Positions 18,639-28,200 of a stretch of DNA of 64,000 nucleotides are shown piece after piece. The translations under genes and the position numbers were made by a program. The stretch comes from Duganella sp. CF402 (lineage in GTDB: Bacteria > Pseudomonadota > Gammaproteobacteria > Burkholderiales > Burkholderiaceae_D). Under the pieces are notes generated by a model. It saw only the letters and a list, made by a program, of their open reading frames with translations, had not been told where the DNA came from and did no database searches. The stretch lies in the NCBI RefSeq assembly GCF_900109645.1, contig NZ_FOBG01000001.1:3524520-3588519 (forward strand), written 5' to 3'. Every line of letters begins with the position of its first letter. The stretch's first letter is position 1.

Positions 18639-19048
18639 TGGGTCTTTTCCTTCTGTTGACGTTGCAGCCAGGCCTGCATGACTTTGATTTCGTTCTGCTG
18701 CTCGGCGATGATGCCGAGCGCCAGGTTGCGGATTTCAGGATCCTGGGTGTAGAGCAGCACGGCCTTGGCCATGTCGATAGCGCCTTGGTGGTGCGGCATC
18801 ATCATGGTCACAAAGTCGTGTTCGGCGACGCCGTTCATGGGCGCCGCCATCATGCCGGCATCCATCACGTTCATGGCGTCGTCCATCAGCTTGCCGAACG
18901 GCTTGGCGGTGCTGGCGACAAACGCCGGAGGGTTGGCCGCTGGCGGCGCGTTCATATGGTGATGTTCCTGCGCGCCGGCCTGCACGGCGACACAGGCCCA
19001 TGCAGCCATGCCGAGCCGCAGCCAGGCGGCCGCTGTACGGTGGGGCAT
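18635..19048 (-). CDS. DUF305 family exported protein (CopM-like)
   Basis: 137 residues with a signal peptide and a His-rich start (EHHHM). The DUF305 signature MMPHHQGAIDMAKAVL is followed by a helical AEQQNEIKVMQAWL. DUF305 proteins are four-helix ferritin-like folds; some (CopM) bind copper in the periplasm. The start is set by GGAG before 19048. It is the first gene of a two-gene operon with the propeller protein. Confidence 0.88.
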   Translation of the reverse strand: MPHRTAAAWLRLGMAAWACVAVQAGAQEHHHMNAPPAANPPAFVASTAKPFGKLMDDAMNVMDAGMMAAPMNGVAEHDFVTMMMPHHQGAIDMAKAVLLYTQDPEIRNLALGIIAEQQNEIKVMQAWLQRQQKEKTQ

Positions 19049-19141
19049 ATATTCTCCTTGGGGTGATTGGAAACTTTCAGTGTAAGCAGCCGTTGCTGAC
19101 AACAACATGACGCAGAAATGACAGCTTTGTCATGCTCCGCT

Positions 19142-20164
19142 TTACCGGAGCTCCGTCAGCAGTACCGCGCCATCCTTGCCGGCGCGCTCGGCGTGCTGCA
19201 CGGCCTCGCCCACCGCCGCCAGGCCGTATTCGGCCGCCACGCGGAAGATGTCCGGCGCCGACTGCGCCAGCGAGATCGCCATCGCCAGGTCGGCGGCGCG
19301 CACCGCGTCCGGCAGCGCCGGCCAGCGGCCCACCGACACCCCACGGATGCTGATGCCGCGCGTGGAAAAAGACAGTGCCGGCAATTCCAGCGGCGTCGCC
19401 GACAGGTCACCGTAGGAAATCAGGGCGCCGCCATCGGCCAGCAGCGCGGCCAGCGTGCTGGCCACCTTGCCGCCCACCGCATCCAGCACCACCTTGACCG
19501 GACGGCCCTTGGTAAGCGGGAAGATTTTTCTCGCCCAGTCGGCCTGCTCGGTGCTGAGAAATTCCATCTGCGGCGTTTGCTGCGACAAGGCGGCGGCCGC
19601 CTGCTCCGAACGCACCACGCCCAGCGGCTGGTAGCCGGCGTCCAGCAGCAGGCGCGCCGTCACGCGGGCCACCAAGCCGCCCGCTGCGGACAAGGCAATC
19701 ACATCGCCGCGCTGCGCGCCTGCCTCCTGTGCCGCACGCAGCAGCAACGCTGCAGTCAGCGGCGCCACGTGCAATTGCGCCGCCACGGCATCCGGCACGT
19801 CGTCCGGAATGGGCGTGACGAAGCGCGCCGGCGCCAGCACCCTGTCGCTCCAGGCCCAGCGGGCCGGGAAGAACGCCACGCGAGCGCCAGGCGTCAGGCC
19901 CCGCGCCGGATCGATGCCGGCGCCGACCGCTTCAATCACGCCCACGCCTTCAAAGCCCGGCCGCGCGCCGTCCGGTCCGACCGGCGCGTTATTGCCCGGC
20001 GCACGGTAGCGGCCGCGAATGCCGATCAGATCGCCGGGATGCACCGGCCGGCTGCGCACGCGGATCAGCACCTCGCCTTCGGCCGGGGCCGGCAGTTCGG
20101 GCACTTCGGTCAGGTGCAGTACCACGGACGGCTCGCCATACTGGTGATAAATCACGCTGCGCAT
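19142..20164 (-). CDS. MDR-superfamily zinc-free NADPH:quinone/enoyl reductase
   Basis: 340 residues. The GroES-like half carries VIYHQYGEPSVVLHL, the HPGDLIGIRGRY motif and a PGFEGVGVIEAVG segment. The Rossmann half carries ALSAAGGLVARVTARL and later VVLDAVGG. The cysteine ligands of zinc alcohol dehydrogenases are absent, placing it with quinone oxidoreductase/MECR-like enzymes. The ATG at 20164 follows TAAGGAGA. It is the last gene of an operon with two epoxide hydrolases and SDR copy 2. Confidence 0.85.
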   Translation of the reverse strand: MRSVIYHQYGEPSVVLHLTEVPELPAPAEGEVLIRVRSRPVHPGDLIGIRGRYRAPGNNAPVGPDGARPGFEGVGVIEAVGAGIDPARGLTPGARVAFFPARWAWSDRVLAPARFVTPIPDDVPDAVAAQLHVAPLTAALLLRAAQEAGAQRGDVIALSAAGGLVARVTARLLLDAGYQPLGVVRSEQAAAALSQQTPQMEFLSTEQADWARKIFPLTKGRPVKVVLDAVGGKVASTLAALLADGGALISYGDLSATPLELPALSFSTRGISIRGVSVGRWPALPDAVRAADLAMAISLAQSAPDIFRVAAEYGLAAVGEAVQHAERAGKDGAVLLTELR

Positions 20165-20174
20165 CGGGTTCTCC

Positions 20175-21413
20175 TTAACGCAGCTTGGCAAAGCCGGTGC
20201 GCAGTTCGGCCACGAACAGGGCCGGCTGCTCGAAGGCGGCAAAGTGGCCGCCGCGTTCGACTTCGTTCCAGTAAATCATTTGCGGATAGGTCGCCTCGGC
20301 CCACGAGCGCGGCGCGCGGTAGATCTCTTTCGGAAACACGCTGACCGCCACCGGCAAGTCCAGCCGGCCCCCGGAAAAACTGGACGGCGAATTTTCCCAA
20401 TAGATGCGCGCGGACGAGGCGGCGGTATTGGTCAGCCAGTACAGCGAAATATCGTCCAGCATTTCATCGCGCGTCAGCACGTTCTCGACGTCGCCGCCGT
20501 TGTCGGTCCAGGCCTGAAACTTTTCGTAAATCCATGCGGCCTGGCCCACCGGCGTCGAGCTCAGCACCTCGCCGACGGTTTGCGGCCGGGTCGCTTGCTC
20601 GTTGAAGTAGCCATACTCGCCGCTGAGGAAACGGCCGACGCCATCGACCGCGCGCTGCTCGTCGGGCGACAGTGTGGCCGGCATTTTTTCCGGGAACACG
20701 AACTGCCAGTTCAGATGAATGCCAGCCAGCCCGGCCGGCTTGATGTGGCCCAGCGCGGTGGTCACGCCGGCGCCCCAGTCGCCGCCCTGCGCCGCCCATT
20801 TGCTGTAGCCGAGGCGCGCCATCAGCGTGCCCCAAGCCTTGGCGATGCGCACCACGTTCCAGCCTTTCTCGGCCGGCTTGTCGGAAAAACCGAAGCCGGG
20901 CAGCGACGGCACCACCACGTGGAAGGCGTCCTCGGCCTTGCCGCCGTGCGCGGTCGGATCAACCAGCGGGCCGATCACTTTCAGGAACTCGAACACCGAG
21001 CCCGGCCAGCCGTGTGTCAGGATCAGCGGCAGCGCGTTCTCATGCTTCGAGCGCACATGCAGGAAGTGGATGCCGAGACCGTCGATCTCGGTGCGGAATT
21101 GCGGGAAGGCGTTGAGTTTGGCCTCGGCGCGGCGCCAGTCATAGCGCTGTTGCCAGTGCTGCACCAGCGCCTTCATGCGCTGCAGCGGCACGCCCTGCGA
21201 CCAGCCGGTGCCGGTTTCGCGGTCCGGCCAGCGCGTCATCGACAGGCGCAGCTTGAGGTCGTCGAGCAGCGCTTGCGGCGCTTCGGCGCGGAACGGTGTG
21301 ATGGCGGCGCTGGCCGGCGGCAGGATCAGGCCCTGCGGCGCGGCACGGCGCGCGGCCGATGGTTTGCCAGCCAAGAACGCGCGGCGCGCCGGCTGGATGA
21401 TAGATGCTTGCAT
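20175..21413 (-). CDS. EHN-type epoxide hydrolase (first of tandem pair)
   Basis: 412 residues. The N-terminal EHN domain (about 38-145, FRAEAPQALLDDLKLRLSMT and WSQGVPL) precedes an alpha/beta hydrolase with oxyanion motif HGWPG (134-138), nucleophile Asp212 in QGGDWGAG and catalytic His390 in ERGGHFAAFEQP. It opens epoxides to diols through an Asp ester. An Arg-rich N-terminus (PARRAFLAG) may be a degraded Tat signal. It lies 15 bases after its paralogue and 10 bases before the reductase. The pair is clearly duplicated but well diverged. Confidence 0.88.
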   Translation of the reverse strand: MQASIIQPARRAFLAGKPSAARRAAPQGLILPPASAAITPFRAEAPQALLDDLKLRLSMTRWPDRETGTGWSQGVPLQRMKALVQHWQQRYDWRRAEAKLNAFPQFRTEIDGLGIHFLHVRSKHENALPLILTHGWPGSVFEFLKVIGPLVDPTAHGGKAEDAFHVVVPSLPGFGFSDKPAEKGWNVVRIAKAWGTLMARLGYSKWAAQGGDWGAGVTTALGHIKPAGLAGIHLNWQFVFPEKMPATLSPDEQRAVDGVGRFLSGEYGYFNEQATRPQTVGEVLSSTPVGQAAWIYEKFQAWTDNGGDVENVLTRDEMLDDISLYWLTNTAASSARIYWENSPSSFSGGRLDLPVAVSVFPKEIYRAPRSWAEATYPQMIYWNEVERGGHFAAFEQPALFVAELRTGFAKLR

Positions 21414-21428
21414 GGTGTTCTCCTGGGC

Positions 21429-22724
21429 TTAACGAATGGTGGCAAAAGCGCGGCGCAACTCGGCCGTGAACAGCATCGGCTGCTCGAAGGCCGCGAAGTG
21501 GCCGCCGCGCGCCGCTTCGTTCCAGTAGTACAGCTTCGAATACATGCGCTCGCCCCATTTGCGCGGCGGGTGGTACAGCTCGCCGGGGAACAGGCTGACC
21601 GCTACCGGCAGGTCCAGCTTCTGCGGCGAGAAGTCGGTGCTGAAGCTTTCCGCATACAGCCGCGCGGACGAGGCGCCGGTCCCGGTCAGCCAGTACAACG
21701 TGATGTTGTCGAGAATCTCGTCGCGGCTCAGCAAGGATTCCGGGTCGTTGCCGCTGTCGCTCCATTCGGCCAGCTTTTCGTAGATCCATGCGGCCTGCGC
21801 CACCGGCGAATCGGCCAGCGCATAGCCGATCGTTTGCGGCCGCGTGCCCTGCAGCTTGGCGTAGCCGGACTTGCCGCCGTCGAAGGCGATCAGCTGGGCA
21901 ATCGCGGCTTGCTCATCCTTGTCCGGTTCGCCTTCAATCGGCGGCGGGAACAGGATAGGCAAGTTCAGGTGCACCGCCGCCAGGCCGTCGGCATGCTGCT
22001 TGGCCAGCCAGGTGGTGACGCCGGCGCCCCAGTCGCCGCCTTGCGCCACCCACTTGCGGTAGCCAAGGCGGCGCATCAGCGTGGCCCAGGCGCGGGCGAT
22101 GTGCGGCAGCCCCCAGCCGGCCGCTTCCGGCTTGCCGGAAAAACCGTAGCCCGGCAGCGATGGAATCACCACATGGAAGGCATCTTCCTCCTTGCCGCCG
22201 TGGGCGGTCGGGTCGACCAGCGGGCCGATCACTTTCAGGAATTCGAACACCGAGCCCGGCCAGCCATGCGTCAGCACCATCGGCAGCGCGTTCGCGTGTT
22301 TGGAGCGCACGTGCAGGAAGTGGATATCGAGGCCGTCGATGCGGGTGGTGAACTGCGGCAAGGCGTTCAGCCGCGCTTCGGCCTGGCGCCAGTCGTAGCT
22401 GTGCTGCCAGTAATCCACCAGCGCTTGCAGGCGCGGCAGCGGTACGCCCTGGGACCAGTCCGGCACCGTGGCCTGCTCCGGCCAGCGCGCCAGCGACAGG
22501 CGCAGCTTGAGGTCGTCCAGCGCCGCTTGCGGCACCGTCACCTTGAACGGCTGCACGCCGGGCACGCTGGCCGGACGCTCGAAGGCGACCGGTGCGGCCT
22601 TGGCCGCCGACGCTGCCGAGGCGGACGACGGCATCAGGCTGGCAATGCCGCCCGCAGCGGCGGCGGCGGCCATGCCGCGCAGCGCTGCGCGGCGCGCTGG
22701 ATCTGGATGCGTGAACTGGTCCAT
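21429..22724 (-). CDS. EHN-type epoxide hydrolase with Tat signal (second of tandem pair)
   Basis: 431 residues with a twin-arginine leader (PARRAALRGMAAAAAAGG), so it is exported folded. The EHN domain (VTVPQAALDDLKLRLSLARW) and hydrolase motifs HGWPGSVFEF, QGGDWGAG (nucleophile Asp) and ARGGHFAAFEQP (His) are intact. The ATG at 22724 is preceded by GCGGAGA. It starts 13 bases after SDR copy 2 in the same operon, so a path from epoxide to diol to ketone is plausible. Confidence 0.88.
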   Translation of the reverse strand: MDQFTHPDPARRAALRGMAAAAAAGGIASLMPSSASAASAAKAAPVAFERPASVPGVQPFKVTVPQAALDDLKLRLSLARWPEQATVPDWSQGVPLPRLQALVDYWQHSYDWRQAEARLNALPQFTTRIDGLDIHFLHVRSKHANALPMVLTHGWPGSVFEFLKVIGPLVDPTAHGGKEEDAFHVVIPSLPGYGFSGKPEAAGWGLPHIARAWATLMRRLGYRKWVAQGGDWGAGVTTWLAKQHADGLAAVHLNLPILFPPPIEGEPDKDEQAAIAQLIAFDGGKSGYAKLQGTRPQTIGYALADSPVAQAAWIYEKLAEWSDSGNDPESLLSRDEILDNITLYWLTGTGASSARLYAESFSTDFSPQKLDLPVAVSLFPGELYHPPRKWGERMYSKLYYWNEAARGGHFAAFEQPMLFTAELRRAFATIR

Positions 22725-22737
22725 GTATCGTCTCCGC

Positions 22738-23487
22738 TTAAACCTGGGCCAGGCCGCCGTCGACGAACAGCTCGGTGCCGTTGACGAAGCTGGCGTCGTC
22801 CGAGGCCAGGAACACCACGGCCTTGGCCACTTCATCCGGCTGGCCGACGCGGCCCAGCGGTACTTGCGATGCCAGGTAGTCCAGCAGGCCCTGTTGGGCG
22901 GCAGCGTCGTCGCCGGCCAGTTCCACCAGGCCCGGGGTGTGGATCGGACCAGGGCTGACCACGTTGATGCGGATGCCGCGCTCTTTCACGTCCAGGATCC
23001 AGCTGCGCGCCAGGTTGCGCACGGCGGCCTTGCTGGCGCTGTAGATGCTGAACGCCGGCGTGCCGACCACGCCGGCAGTGGAGCTGGTCAGGATCACCGA
23101 AGCGCCCTTTTCCAGCAGCGGCAAGGCGCTCTGCACGGTGAAGGTCAGGCCTTTGACGTTGCGGTCGAACGCGTCGTCGAAGTGTTCTTCGGTGATGGCG
23201 CCCAGCGGGGCCATCGAACCGCCGCCGGCGTTCACGTACAGCACGTCGATGCGGCCGGCTTTTTCCTTGATCGTTTCAAACAGGCGTTTCAGGTCGGCGC
23301 TGTTGGACGAGTCGGCCTGGATGCCGGTGGCATTCGGGATGCTGGCGGCGGCTTTGTCCAGCTCGGCCTGGCGGCGGCCGGTGATGAAGACGCGCGCGCC
23401 TTCCGCTGCGAAACGCTGGGCGGTGGCCAGGCCAATGCCGCTGGTGCCGCCGGTAACCACTGCTACTTTGCCTTGAAGCTTGCTCAT
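22738..23487 (-). CDS. SDR-family oxidoreductase, copy 2 (intact)
   Basis: 249 residues, normal classical-SDR length: TGGTSGIG at the N-terminus, NAGGG, catalytic Ser in TSSTAG, YSASK and the [12 protein letters not shown] nicotinamide motif missing from copy 1. It is an NAD(P)-dependent alcohol/ketone oxidoreductase of unknown substrate and leads the operon with two epoxide hydrolases and the quinone reductase. A LysR gene reads the other way across a 132-base gap and is the probable regulator. The start is preceded by AAGGAG. Confidence 0.93.
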   Translation of the reverse strand: MSKLQGKVAVVTGGTSGIGLATAQRFAAEGARVFITGRRQAELDKAAASIPNATGIQADSSNSADLKRLFETIKEKAGRIDVLYVNAGGGSMAPLGAITEEHFDDAFDRNVKGLTFTVQSALPLLEKGASVILTSSTAGVVGTPAFSIYSASKAAVRNLARSWILDVKERGIRINVVSPGPIHTPGLVELAGDDAAAQQGLLDYLASQVPLGRVGQPDEVAKAVVFLASDDASFVNGTELFVDGGLAQV

Positions 23488-23581
23488 GATGTCACTCCTT
23501 CGTGTTGGGTTAGTTGATGGAGTGAAGTGTATTTTGTCCAAACAACTGTGTAAATTAGGAGAAAGTGGAATCACTATCCAT
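22739..23581. repeat. Segmental duplication, right copy (SDR gene plus promoter)
   Basis: Direct repeat of 15306-16112. The two copies flank about 6.6 kb containing the cupin, the alternative oxidase, the DUF305/propeller pair, the reductase and both epoxide hydrolases. Confidence 0.9.
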
Positions 23582-23619
23582 CCATGTGTACAATAAACGT
23601 TTTACGATGGAGAGCATGC

Positions 23620-24549
23620 ATGGATCAACTCTTAGCGCTGCGGACCTTCGTCCGTATTGCCGAAGCCGGCAGTTTCAGCAAAGCCGCCGACCAGCTCAAT
23701 GTGCCGCGCTCGACCGCGAGCAAGCTGCTGCAGGATCTGGAAGAACACCTCGGCACCAAGCTGATCCACCGCACCACCCGCACCATCACCGTCACGCCGG
23801 AAGGCGCGCAGTACTACGAGCGCGCGCGCCGCCTGCTGGGCGACCTGGAGGACATGGACAGCGCCACCCGCCACACCCGCGCCCAGCCCAAGGGCCGCCT
23901 GCGGATCGACATCGGCTCCATCCACGCCAACCAGATCCTGCTGCCGGCGCTGCCGCAGTTCCAGGCCGCCTATCCCGACATCGAACTGCGCCTCGGCGTC
24001 AGCGACCGGTCCACCGATCTGATCAGCGAAGGCATCGATTGCGTGATCCGTGGCGGCGCGCTGGCCGACACCACGCTGATCGCCCGCAAGCTGTGCGAGA
24101 TGGACTTCGTCACCTGCTGCCACGCCTCCTACCTCGAACAGCATGGCCGCCCCTCGACCCCGGCCGACATCGAGCAGCACCACATCGTGGTCGGCTACTT
24201 CTCTTCGCTGACCGGCAAGGTGTTCCCGCTGCGCTTCAAACGCGGCGACGAGTATGTGGAAGTCAATGCGCACGCGGCGGTGGCGGTGAACGAAAGCACG
24301 GCCCACCTGACCGCGCTGTCCAACGGCCTGGGCATCGGCCAGACCTTTTCCTGGTTCATCAAGGATGCCGTGGCGCGCGGCGAGATCGTCACCGTGCTGG
24401 ACGACTGGCAGCCGCCGCGCCACCCGCTGTACATCATGTACCCGCCCAACCGCCACCTGAACGCCACCGTGCGGGTGTTTGTCGACTGGGCGGTGCAGCT
24501 GTTTGCCACAGTGGACAACCGCGCGCCCCACTCTTTGGAGGGAGCTTGA
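23620..24549 (+). CDS. LysR-family transcriptional regulator
   Basis: 309 residues. The N-terminal winged helix-turn-helix (LLALRTFVRIAEAGSFSKAA and PRSTASKLLQDLEEHLG) is followed by a type 2 periplasmic-binding-like effector domain from about residue 90. It belongs to the AaeR/DsdC-like group with RTTRTITVTPEG. The ATG at 23620 is chosen over 23584. It is divergent from SDR copy 2, the usual LysR layout for control of the neighbouring operon. Because the SDR promoter is duplicated, it may also act at copy 1. Confidence 0.92.
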   Translation: MDQLLALRTFVRIAEAGSFSKAADQLNVPRSTASKLLQDLEEHLGTKLIHRTTRTITVTPEGAQYYERARRLLGDLEDMDSATRHTRAQPKGRLRIDIGSIHANQILLPALPQFQAAYPDIELRLGVSDRSTDLISEGIDCVIRGGALADTTLIARKLCEMDFVTCCHASYLEQHGRPSTPADIEQHHIVVGYFSSLTGKVFPLRFKRGDEYVEVNAHAAVAVNESTAHLTALSNGLGIGQTFSWFIKDAVARGEIVTVLDDWQPPRHPLYIMYPPNRHLNATVRVFVDWAVQLFATVDNRAPHSLEGA

Positions 24550-24579
24550 CGGCGCAGGTTTTCCGCTAGAATCGGCACC

Positions 24580-25215
24580 ATGAGAGCCATGGATTTAAGC
24601 ACCATCCGCGTGGTGATCGCGGACGACCACCCGATGATGCGCGAGGGCGTGGCCAACACGCTGCTGGCGCATGGCGCGTTCGAGATCGTGGCGCGCGCGG
24701 CCGACGGCCATGAAGCCGTGGCGCTGTACGACAGCATGAAGCCGGACGTGGCCCTGATCGACCTGCAAATGCCGGAGATGGATGGGCTGGAGGCGATCCA
24801 GGAAATCCGCCGCGGCCATCCCGACGCGCGGCTGATCGTGCTCTCCACCTACTGCGGCGACGCCCGCATCGCCGCCGCGCTGAAAGCCGGTGCGCGCACC
24901 TACCTGATGAAGAATGTCCACGGCCCGCAGCTGGCCGCCACCGTGCGCGAAGTGCACGAAGGCTGGCATGTGCTGCCGCCGACGCTGCGCCAGGAGATCG
25001 CCGCGCAGTACACCGGCAACACACCGTCCACACGCGAGCTCGACGTGCTGCGGCTGGCCTCGAACGGCAAGTCCAATCGCGAAATCGCCACCACGCTGGT
25101 CATCAGCGAAGCGACGGTCAAGGCGCACATGAGCACCGTGCTGATGAAGCTGGGCGCGGCCGACCGCGCGCATGCGGTGGCGCTGGCGTCCAAGCGCGGC
25201 TTTATCGAACTGTAG
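24580..25215 (+). CDS. NarL-type response regulator (module A)
   Basis: 211 residues. The receiver has VVIADDHPMMREG and phospho-acceptor Asp61 in IDLQMPEMDG. The C-terminal LuxR helix-turn-helix carries LRLASNGKSNREIATTLVIS and ATVKAHMSTVLMKLG. Its gene converges on the propeller sensor kinase with a 14-base overlap, so it is the likely partner. It should activate or repress promoters nearby, such as that of the hydrolase at 29182. Confidence 0.93.
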   Translation: MRAMDLSTIRVVIADDHPMMREGVANTLLAHGAFEIVARAADGHEAVALYDSMKPDVALIDLQMPEMDGLEAIQEIRRGHPDARLIVLSTYCGDARIAAALKAGARTYLMKNVHGPQLAATVREVHEGWHVLPPTLRQEIAAQYTGNTPSTRELDVLRLASNGKSNREIATTLVISEATVKAHMSTVLMKLGAADRAHAVALASKRGFIEL

Positions 25216-28200
25216 CCTCGGCCCTGGCCGCTGCCTTGGCCGCAACCTTGGCCGGATATGCGCGCCGCTCCGACAGCCGCAGCGTGATGCGCGTGCCCTG
25301 TCCCGGCGCACTCTTTATCTCCAGCGTGCCGCCGGCATCGTGCGCGCGCTCGCGCATGCCGACCAGTCCCCAGTGGCCGGGGCGATGGCCGCGTTCCAGC
25401 ACTTCCGCACTCATGCCGCGTCCTGCATCGCGTACCTGCAAGGTGAACTGCCTGTCCGCATAACGCAATTCCACAGTGACCTCTTCGCTGCGCGCATGGC
25501 GGAACGCGTTCAACATGGCTTCGCGCGCAATCGCGTAAGCTTCCGCCGCCACCCTCGGCCGCAGCGGACGCGGCTCGCCCTGCACCACCAGCGCAAAGCG
25601 CGCGCCATGACGTGGCCCGAGGATCTCGCCCAGTCCTTCCAGTGCCGCTTCGAGGTCGCCGCTCAGTTCGTGATTCAGGCGCAGCGCCAGCACCTGTTCG
25701 CGGCCTTCGGCCAGCACGCTGTCGGCGGTGTCCAGCGCCAGCTCGATTTTTTCCTGCACCGCGTCGGTCGGCGGCAGGCTGTATTTGATCAGGTCGAATT
25801 GCATCATCAGCGCCTGCACGCTTTGCAGGAAGTTGTCATGCAGCGTGCGGGCGATGCGCTCGCGTTCGCGCTGACGCTCGCCCAAACGCTCGGCCATCCG
25901 GCGCGTGGCCAGCGCCAGGCGCCACCAGTACAGCAATGCCACCAGCAGCAGAAACAGCAGCACGCACAACACCTTGAACCACATGGTCTGCACAAAGGCC
26001 GGCTCGATCCGGAACGCCAGCGCGGCCGGCGCCGTGCTCCACACGCCATCCTCGTTGGCGGCCATGACCTCAAACCGGTAATTGCCCGGTGCCAGATTGG
26101 TGTAGAAGGCCGCGCGCCGCCCATCCGACTCGCGCCAGTCCTTGTCCTGCCCCATCAGGCGATAGCGAAAGCGCACCCGTTCCGGAATGCTCAGCGCCGC
26201 TGCGGTGAAGTCGAGCTGCAGATCGGTGGTGTGTTGCGGCAGCACGGTGCCGGAAGTGTTGCCCCAGTCGCGGCGGTCGGTACGCAACGCCGTAATTTGC
26301 GGCGACGGCGGCAGCGGGTTGCGCGGGATATGGGCCGGATCGATCCAGCCCACACTGCCCGAGGTGGCGTACCACAGGCGGCCGTCCGGCGCTTCGGTCA
26401 GTTCCGCCAGCGGCCGCATCAGCGCCGGTTTTCCCTGATAGCCATCGAGATAATCGAAACGCTCGACTTCCACGCGCAGGCCGCCGGTGCCGGGAACGGC
26501 CGCACCGATGCGGGCCAGTCCGTCGATCCCATGCAGCCACAATTCGCCGCCACGGGTCGACACCAGGGCCGACACGCCGCCCAGCGCTTGGCCGGCGGCT
26601 GTCAACACCGGCTCGAATCGTTCACCGTCGAGTACCGCCAGGCCCTGGTCGCCGCCGGCATACAGCCGGCCCTGATGCCTGACCATCGTCGTCACATTGC
26701 CGACATCAAGCCCATCCGCAGGGCCGAATTCGCGCAACGAGGCGCCGTCCAGCACTGCCACGTGGCTGGCCGGGTAGCCCAACCAGAGGCGCTGCTGGCC
26801 ATCGGCGAACAGCGACACCGCCGGCCGCCCGGCCAGGGCGGCAACGCCGCCGCCGGGCTGCCACTGGCCATCGCGGAACACAAACACACCGCGGCGCGGC
26901 ACCGACACCCACAGGCGGTCATTGCCGTCCACGGCCAGCGCCTGCACATCGAAGCCGCCCATTGCCGGCGGCATCGGCCAGGATTTCCACTGCCCTTTCT
27001 GCCGGCGCCACAGCGCCTTGGAACTGCCGAACCACAGCGTGCCGTCGGCGGCACGAGTGCTGTGCGATACGTGGCTTGCTGGCGCGGCGATCCAGTCGCC
27101 CCGTGGTGTCAGCGCCATCGTCCTGCTGACAAGCTCCACTGTATCGCGGTAATCACTGACCCACAACGTGCCGTCATGCCCAGCCTGTACACTCACCCAG
27201 TCATACACCTGCGGCGGCAAGTCGATGGTGGTGAGGCGAGCTTCGCGAATGCGGTCGACGCCATTTTCCGTGGTAATCCACAAATTCCCTTCGCGGTCTT
27301 CGAGCGATCCGTAGACCAGCTTGCCACTCAGTTCGGGCGCAGAAAACACGTGCTTTGCTTTCAGGTCTGGTCCCAGCAAGGTCACGCCGCCGCCGGAGTT
27401 AACCCAGAGTCCCCCTCTGGAATCGTAGAAGGAGGTATAAGTTGGCCGTCCTCCCTTAGGCTGGACAATCGGCGCTAGCTGTTGATCAGCGATGGAATAG
27501 CGGAACAGCGCGCCGGCTTTGTCGCCCAGCAGCGCGATGCCATCCGACCGGACCCGGGTTCCCACTAGATGGTATTTTTCGTCCAGCGGGATTTTCTGGA
27601 ACCGGTGCGTATCGGGCGCGCTGAGATAGAAGCCGTACTGGCTCTCGACCAATATGCGACCGTCTGTGAGCGTCGCAACGCCGCGCATTTCACCGATGGG
27701 CAGGCCATCTTCGGGCGTCACCCGTAACCACTTATCATCGTTCAGCCAATAGAGGCCGCCCGCACAATGCACCCAGATGGTGCCATTACGGCTGCGCAGG
27801 ATATCCAGCACAGTACGCGCTGGCAAGCCATCCTGTTCGCCGTAATGGCGCACCTTGCCTTGGTCGAAGACACTGACGCCGCCGAAGTTATAGCCGACCC
27901 ATAAGGCCGTGCCGACTGCCAGGATGCCGTTGGTATTGGTGGAACGCAGCGGATTGCCGTCGATGGCTGACAGGCGGTCGAAACGCACGCCATCGAAACG
28001 ATAGACCCCGTCGGTCGAGGCAAACCACAGCATGCCGCGCTCGTCCTGGGTCATGCGGTAATTCACGGTCGGCGCGCCGTCGCGTTTGAGCCAGGCGGTG
28101 TGGACCAGGCCGTCGCGCCAGAACGGCCGCGCCATGGGTTCCGCAGCGTGGACGCCGATGAAGCCGGCGGCAACCATCAAACACATCAAACGCAACAGGC

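Noticed and set aside
20244..22784. 846-codon open frame on the plus strand
   Set aside because: Antisense of the two epoxide hydrolases; internal repetition only reflects their paralogy.
25172..27478. 768-codon open frame on the plus strand
   Set aside because: Antisense of the module A propeller kinase; composition is Arg/His/Gln-rich with no recognisable domain.
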